A stretch of DNA of 5,424 nucleotides from assembly GCA_003533405.1 (NCBI GenBank), contig DQDL01000057.1, forward strand, positions 6,993 to 12,416, in the 5' to 3' direction. This document shows positions 1 to 5,054 of the stretch, piece after piece. The DNA comes from Clostridiales bacterium. Its GTDB lineage: Bacteria; Bacillota; Clostridia; Oscillospirales; Oscillospiraceae. How positions within the stretch are numbered: position 1 is the stretch's first letter; each line of letters starts with the position of its first letter. Below the pieces are notes generated by a model. The model did not search any database and was not told the origin of the DNA. It worked only from the letters and a program-made list of their open reading frames with translations. Position numbers and translations under genes: made by a program.

Positions 1-524
1 AACTCTAACAGCAGGAGCACCGCCATTAGCAGCAGCAAAATGTAGTACGCAGTGCCGATATCCAACACACCGCCGACAAAGGTGTCCATTCCGAGCATGG
101 TATATATAAACGGCGAACCTACACGGGACAGCAGGAACATGATGAGGAACAATATCCAATACGCCGTGTGCTTTTTGGCAAGGCGCTTGAGCGGTTTTAT
201 CAGATGCTCGGGCTCGCTGAATATCTCGGGTGCGTCGGGGTCGTCAGTCGTGAGCACGATAAGGTCGTTTTTGAGCTCACCCACGACACGCCACGAACTG
301 CGCTCGTATAGCTCCGCCTTTTCCTCGGGTATCTTCCCCAGCGACACATCGCAGAAATCAAGGCGATAGCGCAGCTTTTTTGGCTCGCCCTTTTCAAATC
401 TGGCACAGAAAAAGCCGCAGTCGACATAGAAAAGTCCCTGCTCTGCCATGTCCTCTAGCCAGCTTTGGATGGCCGGAATGTCGCAGGATTCAAACGGTAT
501 CAGCTTCTTTACAAATTTACTCAT
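1..524 (-). CDS. DUF2812 domain membrane protein, partial (C-terminus beyond left edge)
   Basis: The frame is open from an ATG at 524 to the window edge, giving 174 complete residues and no stop, so the gene continues to the left. Residues 1-115 are soluble and start MSKFVKKLIPFESCDIPAIQ. They include W22-L23-E24 and the tract Y53-R54-L55-D56-F57, which resembles the YRLDF-type signature of the DUF2812 family. A basic stretch at 110-118 precedes a hydrophobic segment at about 121-143, and a second very hydrophobic, Leu-rich one follows at about 158-173. This matches DUF2812 proteins, which have a cytoplasmic amino-terminal domain and several membrane segments. Their molecular function is not known. 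The start is set by a strong AAGGAGGA site 7 bases upstream. The gene overlaps the end of the PadR gene by 8 bases, so it is very probably co-transcribed and translationally coupled. PadR-DUF2812 pairing is recurrent in Firmicutes. Family assignment is by recalled resemblance, not by a profile search. Confidence 0.85.
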   Translation of the reverse strand, partial: MSKFVKKLIPFESCDIPAIQSWLEDMAEQGLFYVDCGFFCARFEKGEPKKLRYRLDFCDVSLGKIPEEKAELYERSSWRVVGELKNDLIVLTTDDPDAPEIFSEPEHLIKPLKRLAKKHTAYWILFLIMFLLSRVGSPFIYTMLGMDTFVGGVLDIGTAYYILLLLMAVLLLLE

Positions 525-834
525 TATCGTCTCCTCCTTCCGCATCGCTTATGCATCTTTTGAGCCTATTAAGCTCCTCGGCATACAGGCTGCGGCCAAG
601 CTCGCTTATCCTGTATATCTTCCTTTTGCCCTCGACCCCAATGCAGTTTATGATGCCCTCATGCTCAAAGTCACCGAGCAGTGCATACAGCGTGCCCGGG
701 CCGAGAGCGACCCTGCCTGCGCTTTTCTGCGCAATATAGGCGCTTATGTCTATGCCACAGCGGTCAGTTTTTTGCAGGCTCATCAGGATATAAAACATCG
801 GCTCGGTCAGGGTTTGAAACTTCCGTCGTGCCAT
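517..834 (-). CDS. PadR family transcriptional regulator
   Basis: This is a 105-residue winged-helix DNA-binding protein. Residues 10-80 form the PadR domain: TEPMFYILMSL (helix 1), a second helix around 28-38, G45-P46-G47-T48-L49-Y50 at the start of the recognition helix, LLGDFEHEGII, then the wing at about 65-76 with GVEGKRKIYRIS. The family hallmark G-x-G-T-L-Y is intact. The C-terminal helix that dimerises is short (about 78-98), and the end is acidic, as in compact PadR subfamily-2 proteins. The reading frame is open up to 972, but those extra codons would cross the promoter. An ATG at 840 directly abuts the Shine-Dalgarno sequence, whereas the ATG at 834 sits 6-7 bases after GGAGGG, so 834 was chosen. 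PadR proteins usually repress their own operon in response to a ligand or stress. Here a large inverted repeat overlaps the gene's promoter. The inducing signal cannot be read from the sequence. Confidence 0.92.
   Translation of the reverse strand: MARRKFQTLTEPMFYILMSLQKTDRCGIDISAYIAQKSAGRVALGPGTLYALLGDFEHEGIINCIGVEGKRKIYRISELGRSLYAEELNRLKRCISDAEGGDDNE
532..539 (-). promoter_or_regulatory. Ribosome binding site for the DUF2812 gene, inside the PadR gene
   Basis: On the minus strand this reads AAGGAGGA, close to a full anti-16S match, and ends 7 bases before the ATG at 524. It lies inside the last codons of the PadR gene, whose stop codon is 517-519. Ribosomes finishing PadR could therefore re-start on DUF2812. 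The site fixes the DUF2812 start. Confidence 0.85.
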
Positions 835-840
835 TTCCAT

Positions 841-846
841 CCCTCC
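841..846 (-). promoter_or_regulatory. Ribosome binding site that decides the PadR start
   Basis: The minus strand reads GGAGGG here. It touches the ATG at 840 with no spacing and lies 6 bases from the ATG at 834. The second ATG therefore has the usual spacing, and the protein should begin MARRKFQ rather than MEMARRKFQ. Confidence 0.75.
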
Positions 847-849
847 GTT

Positions 850-896
850 ATATCGATATTCGATGTTCAATTTCATTATACATCGATTATCGATAT
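850..896. promoter_or_regulatory. Inverted-repeat operator, probably for PadR autoregulation
   Basis: The left arm (850-866, ATATCGATATTCGATGT) and right arm (880-896) are reverse complements at 16 of 17 positions, separated by 13 bases. Each arm holds an 8-base palindrome TATCGATA and a second CGAT two bases further in, so TCGAT recurs as a 7-base-period direct repeat within each arm. The right arm occupies the whole 16-base spacer between the -35 and -10 of the leftward promoter. The left arm covers roughly the transcription start and early leader. A dimer on either arm would block transcription. That PadR is the protein that binds is an inference from position and from autoregulation being common in the family. 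Confidence 0.78.
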
Positions 897-902
897 TGTC
901 AA
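875..902 (-). promoter_or_regulatory. Sigma-A promoter of the PadR-DUF2812 operon
   Basis: Read on the minus strand, TTGACA (897-902) and TATAAT (875-880) are both perfect consensus hexamers, separated by 16 bases. The expected start is near 868, giving a leader of about 34 bases to the PadR ATG. Such a strong promoter with an operator arm exactly in its spacer suits a gene pair held off by a repressor and expressed strongly on release. Confidence 0.88.
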
Positions 903-915
903 GCGTTAATTTATC

Positions 916-944
916 TTGACTAAAATTAATCAATATATTAAAAT
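916..944 (+). promoter_or_regulatory. Sigma-A promoter of the alcohol dehydrogenase gene
   Basis: TTGACT (916-921), a 17-base spacer and TAAAAT (939-944) form a near-consensus promoter with an expected start near 951, about 24 bases before the ATG. Its -35 lies 13 bases from the -35 of the divergent PadR promoter and 19 bases from the edge of the inverted-repeat operator. Confidence 0.75.
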
Positions 945-974
945 TGAGGCAGTAATTTGAAAGGGGTAACACTC

Positions 975-2186
975 ATGGATGCAGTGAAAAATGCATACTA
1001 CCGCACATATCAGTTCTTTTTCGATATCGGCGCTCGCTTCTTATATTGGCGCAAGCCCATTACCGTAACCGGTGAGGGCTCGCTTGCAAAAGCTCCCGAG
1101 CTTTTTAAGAAAAACGGCGTTAAAAAGGTCATGATCGTCACCGGACGCACCGTCGGCAAGACCATCGCCCCCATCGCCATGGAGGCTCTCGACAAGGCAG
1201 GCATCGCCTATGTGCACTACAGCGAGGTCTCCGCTAACCCCACCGTCAAGGTCGTTGACGAAATTCAGGAAATGTTTTTGAGCAATAACTGCAACGGCTT
1301 TCTCGCTATCGGCGGCGGCTCGCCCATGGATGCCGCTAAGGGTGCGGCTGCCCGTGTAGTTCATCCGCACAAGGCAGTCAACAAGATGGCGGGTCTTTTT
1401 AAGGTCATGCACAAGATACCCACCTTTGTTGCAGTGCCTACGACCGCAGGCACCGGCTCCGAGACCACAATAGCCGCCGTCATCACCGACCAGGAGACGC
1501 ACCATAAGTACGCCATCATGGATCTGTGCCTTGTCCCGAAGTATGCGATACTCGACCCCGAGCTCACCCGCAATCTTCCGCCCAAGACCACCTCTACCAC
1601 CGGCATGGATGCATTGACCCACGCCGTTGAGGCTTATGTTTCCGTAAAGCTCACCACCAAGGAGACCGACAGGCTAGCCGAGGAGGCGACCGTTGCGATA
1701 TTCAAGTACCTCGAAAGAGCGTACAACGACGGCAATGACATGGAGGCTCGCCAGGAAATGCTCATGGCAGCATATAAGGCAGGCTTTGCCTTCACCCGTG
1801 CAGGCGTCGGCAATGTCCACGCAATTGCGCACACCCTCGGCGGTCTGTACAACACCCCGCACGGTCTTGCAAATGCGGTCATTCTCCCCATCGTTCTCGA
1901 AGATTACGGCTCTGCCATTTATAAAGACCTTGCCCGCCTTGCCGAGCTCACCGGTACCAAGACCACCGGCACGGACGAGGAAAAGGCAAAGGCATTCATC
2001 GCCGAGATCCGTGCGATGAACAAGCGCATGAATATTCCCACCGGCTTTGATAATATTAAGCAGGAGGATATTCCGCAGATGGCCGAGTGGGCGCTCAAGG
2101 AAGCTAACCCCACCTACCCCGTCCCCGTTCTGTACAACAAGGCCCGCATGATAAAGGTCATAAACAGAATAATCGATGAGGCATAA
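975..2186 (+). CDS. Iron-containing alcohol dehydrogenase (group III)
   Basis: This 403-residue cytoplasmic NAD(P)-dependent oxidoreductase interconverts alcohols and aldehydes or ketones. The exact substrate cannot be told. The amino-terminal part (about 28-205) is the Rossmann-like nucleotide-binding domain, with GGGSPMD at 113-119 and PTTAGTGSE at 155-163. The helical C-terminal part binds metal. Its ligands, by comparison with E. coli FucO (D196, H200, H263, H277), are D212, H216, H282 and H296, with identical spacing, and H286 is also present in VHAIAHTLGG. Nothing needed for catalysis is missing. The family is usually about 380-390 residues. The excess is an aromatic lead sequence (1-28, with YYRTYQFFFDIGARFLYWRKP-like character) that I recall in some Firmicutes members. 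The start at 975 has AAAGGGG at 960-966 with 8-base spacing. The frame also has an ATG at 957, but that lies upstream of the SD. Codon use is strongly biased to GCC, ACC and AAG, which suggests high expression. Confidence 0.95.
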   Translation: MDAVKNAYYRTYQFFFDIGARFLYWRKPITVTGEGSLAKAPELFKKNGVKKVMIVTGRTVGKTIAPIAMEALDKAGIAYVHYSEVSANPTVKVVDEIQEMFLSNNCNGFLAIGGGSPMDAAKGAAARVVHPHKAVNKMAGLFKVMHKIPTFVAVPTTAGTGSETTIAAVITDQETHHKYAIMDLCLVPKYAILDPELTRNLPPKTTSTTGMDALTHAVEAYVSVKLTTKETDRLAEEATVAIFKYLERAYNDGNDMEARQEMLMAAYKAGFAFTRAGVGNVHAIAHTLGGLYNTPHGLANAVILPIVLEDYGSAIYKDLARLAELTGTKTTGTDEEKAKAFIAEIRAMNKRMNIPTGFDNIKQEDIPQMAEWALKEANPTYPVPVLYNKARMIKVINRIIDEA

Positions 2187-2194
2187 TACATATC

Positions 2195-2222
2195 AGAGCG
2201 TCTGTCTTGCAGGCGCTCTTTC
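2195..2222 (+). terminator. Weak intercistronic hairpin, probable partial terminator
   Basis: AGAGCGTCTG (2195-2204) pairs with CAGGCGCTCT (2210-2219) through ten pairs, one of them G-U, around a 5-base loop. Only a short T run (TTT, then C) follows, so termination is likely incomplete. It sits between the dehydrogenase stop and the PAP2 ribosome binding site. It could lower PAP2 expression relative to the dehydrogenase, or protect the upstream message from 3' decay. Confidence 0.6.
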
Positions 2223-2242
2223 AATAATACTTGAGGTGCTTT

Positions 2243-3160
2243 ATGGAACTGCTTTACGCTCTTGAGAACATTAGAACTCCGTTTCTCGATAAGCTCATGG
2301 CGCTTGTCACCAACCTCGGCGGCGAGACCGTGTTTATTGCTGCTGCGATAATCGTCTTTTGGTGCATCAGTAAAAAATGCGGCTACTACATGATGACCGT
2401 CGGCTTTGCCGGAACTATCATCAATCAGTTTTTGAAGCTATGGTTCAGGATACCGAGGCCGTGGGTCAAGGATCCGAACTTTACAATAGTCGAAAGCGCA
2501 CGAGCCGAAGCCACCGGCTACTCCTTTCCGAGCGGCCACACGCAGAATGCATTTGCGACACTGGGTGCACCAGCAAAATACACGAAAAGCACCGTACTGC
2601 GGATAGTTCTTGTACTGCTTATCGTTCTGACGGCGTTTTCGAGGATGTATGTGGGCGTCCACACGCCGCTTGATGTCGGCGTTTCGCTCGGCATCGGTCT
2701 GGTCCTCATGTTCGTGCTGTACCCGTTTTTCCGTGACATGGACGAAAAGCCAAAGAGCATTTACATCCTGTTTGCAGTGTTTATCGTGCTGGCAGGCGCA
2801 TTTGTTACCTTTGTGGAGCTTTATCACTTCCCTGCCGATCTCGACACGGGAAACTACGCCTCCGGCCTTAAAAACGCATACATGATACTGTTTTGCGCCA
2901 TCGGCCTGCTGCTGGTGTTCCACCTTGATAGAAAGTATATAAACTTCCCCACCGAGGCGGTTTGGTGGGCGCAGATAATCAAGGTAGTCGTCGGTCTGGG
3001 CTTTACGGTCGGCATAAAGGCGGCGCTCAAGGCTCCGCTGCTGGCGCTGTTCGGCGGACACAGCGTTGCCCACGGTGTGCGGTATTTTATCGTCATACTT
3101 TTTGCCGGTCTAATCTGGCCGCTGACCTTCAAATTCTTCGCCAAGCTCGGCAGAAAATAA
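2243..3160 (+). CDS. PAP2-family membrane phosphatase
   Basis: This is a 305-residue integral membrane lipid phosphatase of the PAP2 superfamily. All three signature motifs are present: K65-x6-R72-P73, P96-S97-G98-H99, and S133-R134-x5-H140-x3-D144. H140 would be the nucleophile, H99 the acid/base and D144 the supporting residue. Hydrophobic segments lie near 27-43, 50-64, 118-132 and 145-162. Beyond the core, residues about 172-300 add further segments (near 173-194, 212-227, 242-262 and 279-300), so the protein is longer than the minimal PAP2 fold of about 200 residues. Likely substrates are prenyl or glycerolipid (pyro)phosphates, with action at the outer membrane face, but the sequence does not settle which. 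The ATG at 2243 has GAGG at 2233-2236, six bases upstream. A TTG at 2231 in frame lies upstream of that site and is unlikely as a start. No separate promoter is evident, so it probably depends on dehydrogenase read-through. Confidence 0.93.
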   Translation: MELLYALENIRTPFLDKLMALVTNLGGETVFIAAAIIVFWCISKKCGYYMMTVGFAGTIINQFLKLWFRIPRPWVKDPNFTIVESARAEATGYSFPSGHTQNAFATLGAPAKYTKSTVLRIVLVLLIVLTAFSRMYVGVHTPLDVGVSLGIGLVLMFVLYPFFRDMDEKPKSIYILFAVFIVLAGAFVTFVELYHFPADLDTGNYASGLKNAYMILFCAIGLLLVFHLDRKYINFPTEAVWWAQIIKVVVGLGFTVGIKAALKAPLLALFGGHSVAHGVRYFIVILFAGLIWPLTFKFFAKLGRK

Positions 3161-3194
3161 AAAAATAAGCTCGTCTAATGACGAGCTTATTTTT
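3161..3194. terminator. Bidirectional intrinsic terminator between convergent genes
   Basis: AAAAATAAGCTCGTC (3161-3175) and its exact reverse complement (3180-3194) form a 15-pair perfect stem around the loop TAAT. A GC-richer core is flanked by A and T tracts, so it works as a terminator read in either direction. It begins right after the PAP2 stop codon. Its other edge overlaps the kinase stop codon (3193-3195) by two bases. Confidence 0.93.
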
Positions 3195-4965
3195 AATCCA
3201 ATTGTCCGAATATGCTTATTCTTATAGTGTACTCCGCAGTTTGACCGCCGTAGGTGACGGTAACGGTCTTGCTGCCGAAACCGTTCATGTCGCAGGTGGC
3301 GGTGTACTCCTCGGGGTTCGTTATGCGCTCTGCCGTGCCGTTATTATAATAGGCTCGCAGGACAAGCCCCGTGGTGTCAAGCTCCTCGCCAACCGTGTAA
3401 ACAGTCTTTGTAGGCATCGTTTCTATCTTGAGCTCGGTCACGACCGGCGCTTCAACGATGACCATACACTCGTCGTGAAGCTCCATCTTATCTTTTACAT
3501 ATACCATGATAGTCGCCGTGCCTTCGCTGATCGCCTCGACATTACCTCGGTCATCGACCGTTGCAACGGACGAGTCGCTGCTTTTCCAGACATACTCGGG
3601 CATGTCGGCCGCCGATTCGGGCTCGGGCATGCAGCTCACGGTGAGCGTCGCCGAGTCGCCCTCGGTCATGATTAATCTCGGTGAGCTAACGACGACCGAG
3701 GTTATCTCGGGCTTTTTCGTCGGCTCAACGGTCGCTGTCGGCGTGGGCTTTGTACTTTCCGTGGGATCCGGGTCATCGCTCGGGTCGGAGCTGAACCATC
3801 CCTTGCTGATGCCGAGGAAGATGAGCACTGCCGCAATTATCGCAATGACTGTCACGGATATGGCTATTACAAACTGCGACATTGTTTTGCTGTCGCTTTT
3901 TTCTTTTTCCTTTTTCGGAGGCTCCGGCTTTTTTGGCTGGGGCTTCGGTTTTTCCTGTACAGGCGGCGGGGTCTGTGCCTGCTTTATCGGCTCACGCCGA
4001 GGAAACTCCTCACGGACGGTCGCATCGCTGTCGAAATCGGGCTTGGGTGCTTCAACCGGACTTTGCCCGCTTGCCGCCAAAATGAGTGCCTGCTTCATCT
4101 CCGTGGGAGAGAGGAAGCGGTTGGCACTGTCATATGCAGTAGCCTTCAGGACAAGATTTTTAAGTGTCTGATTGCCGTTGAGCGGAGGCGGCAGAGGCTC
4201 ACCACGATATCGCAGTAGCTGCGCATCGGCAAGCTGAACCGAGGTAGGCATCCCGTCATGCGGCAAAAACGGTCCTTTTCGCCCATTTAAAAGCCAATAG
4301 AGCACCATACCGAGCGAATAGATATCTACCCTGTCGTCATATGCATTGCCCTTGTAAACCTCAGGTGCCATATATGAATATGTTCCGACCATATCGGCAC
4401 GGTCGTTTATCTTGGAGACCTTGGCAACACCGAAGTCACCGAGCTTGAAGCCGCCGTACTTGCTGACGAAAATATTCTGCGGCTTGATATCTCTATGGAT
4501 GATATTGTTTTGGCGGCACAGCTCAAGTGCGCTGCAAATGTCTATGCCGAGCCTAATGACTTCGCTCACGGTCATGCCGTTTTCACGCACATAGTCCGGC
4601 AGTGAGGTCAAAAGCTCCATGCGGATATAGATATCCCAGCCGAGGTCGCTTTCATGAGGGATTATCATCTGATCCTCACAGTTGACGATGTTAGGGTGGC
4701 CGCGCAATACGCCCATGAGGCGGTACTCGCCGCTTATCTCCTCGACCTTGTCACGCAGCTTTGAGCGCATGGCAAACTCGCTCATTGTGCTCTCCATCTC
4801 TTCGTACTCCTTTTGAGTTGAGGGGATGGATATCACCTTGAGCGCCGAATGAAAATCTCCGCCGTATTCATCTTTCTTCCTCAGTTCGTAGACCTTGCCG
4901 GAGCTGCCGCTGCCGATGCAGCGAACCGTCTCCCAGCCGGGCAATAAGACCTGCAAATTCTCCAT
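3193..4965 (-). CDS. Receptor-like Ser/Thr protein kinase with Big_2-like and Big_3-like ectodomain
   Basis: This 590-residue protein is a Hanks-type kinase anchored by one membrane segment. The kinase domain is about 10-300: G18-x-G20-x2-G23, K43 (ALK), E80 as the likely helix-C glutamate, H157-R158-D159 with K161 and N164, D177-F178-G179, A200-P201-E202, D214, and R283 near the end. All catalytic residues are present, so it should be active. The K43-E80 gap is about 18 residues longer than in PKA, because of a charged insertion. Residues 303-360 are a Pro/Lys/Glu-rich cytoplasmic linker and about 365-385 the membrane helix. A Pro/Thr/Asp-rich stalk (393-420) leads outside. Next come a Big_2-like domain (about 421-505, with VWKSSDSSVATVDDRGNVEA and EGTATI) and a Big_3-like domain (about 509-585, with YTVGEELDTTGLVLRAYYNNG). 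PASTA repeats are absent. The start at 4965 lies just before the Gly loop and has only a weak SD. It has its own promoter, and no PP2C phosphatase gene adjoins it. Confidence 0.93.
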   Translation of the reverse strand: MENLQVLLPGWETVRCIGSGSSGKVYELRKKDEYGGDFHSALKVISIPSTQKEYEEMESTMSEFAMRSKLRDKVEEISGEYRLMGVLRGHPNIVNCEDQMIIPHESDLGWDIYIRMELLTSLPDYVRENGMTVSEVIRLGIDICSALELCRQNNIIHRDIKPQNIFVSKYGGFKLGDFGVAKVSKINDRADMVGTYSYMAPEVYKGNAYDDRVDIYSLGMVLYWLLNGRKGPFLPHDGMPTSVQLADAQLLRYRGEPLPPPLNGNQTLKNLVLKATAYDSANRFLSPTEMKQALILAASGQSPVEAPKPDFDSDATVREEFPRREPIKQAQTPPPVQEKPKPQPKKPEPPKKEKEKSDSKTMSQFVIAISVTVIAIIAAVLIFLGISKGWFSSDPSDDPDPTESTKPTPTATVEPTKKPEITSVVVSSPRLIMTEGDSATLTVSCMPEPESAADMPEYVWKSSDSSVATVDDRGNVEAISEGTATIMVYVKDKMELHDECMVIVEAPVVTELKIETMPTKTVYTVGEELDTTGLVLRAYYNNGTAERITNPEEYTATCDMNGFGSKTVTVTYGGQTAEYTIRISIFGQLD

Positions 4966-4992
4966 TTTTGACCCAATCCTAATATGTATCGG

Positions 4993-5016
4993 AATGTTAT
5001 ACTCTTAAATGTTATA
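4993..5016 (-). repeat. Short direct repeat in the kinase leader
   Basis: The minus strand carries TATAACATT twice, at 5008-5016 and 4993-5001, offset by 15 bases. Both copies fall just downstream of the predicted kinase transcription start (about 5018). They could be a regulator site or chance in an AT-rich leader. Either copy also looks like a weak -10 element, but neither has a good -35 at normal spacing. Confidence 0.35.
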
Positions 5017-5024
5017 TCCTTATC

Positions 5025-5053
5025 AATATAATGCATTTTGGGTGGAATGTCAA
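5025..5053 (-). promoter_or_regulatory. Sigma-A promoter of the kinase gene
   Basis: On the minus strand, TTGACA (5048-5053) is a perfect -35, followed by a 17-base spacer and TATATT (5025-5030). The predicted start near 5018 gives a leader of about 53 bases. The -35 begins one base after the stop codon of the upstream permease gene (5055-5057). No hairpin lies between, so read-through from the permease gene remains possible. Confidence 0.78.
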
Positions 5054-5054
5054 A

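Noticed and set aside
448..909. Plus-strand open frame of 153 codons across PadR and its promoter
   Set aside because: It is antisense to a well-supported PadR gene and runs through the operator. It shows no domain similarity.
906..929. Inverted repeat TTAATTT / AAATTAA around the dehydrogenase -35
   Set aside because: The arms are only seven bases and purely A/T in an A/T-rich promoter, so chance is a sufficient explanation.
835..972. Longer amino terminus for PadR, starting at 972
   Set aside because: It would cross the PadR promoter and operator and the dehydrogenase promoter. The extra residues do not resemble the family, and the ribosome site at 841-846 supports 834.
957..974. Alternative dehydrogenase start at ATG 957
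   Set aside because: The purine-rich ribosome site (960-966) would lie inside the coding sequence, and there is nothing comparable upstream of 957.
1041..1622. Long minus-strand open frame of 193 codons inside the dehydrogenase gene
   Set aside because: It lies fully antisense to a gene with clear catalytic motifs. The strong codon bias of that gene keeps the opposite frame free of stops. The predicted protein shows no recognisable domain and no ribosome site.
2438..3073. Minus-strand open frame of 211 codons inside the PAP2 gene
   Set aside because: It is antisense to the PAP2 catalytic motifs, its product is low-complexity and charged, and it has no start signal.
3506..4171. Plus-strand open frame of 221 codons across the kinase gene
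   Set aside because: It is antisense to the kinase linker, membrane helix and ectodomain. Its Gly/Phe/Ser-rich product is the mirror of Pro/Lys/Glu codons in the real gene.
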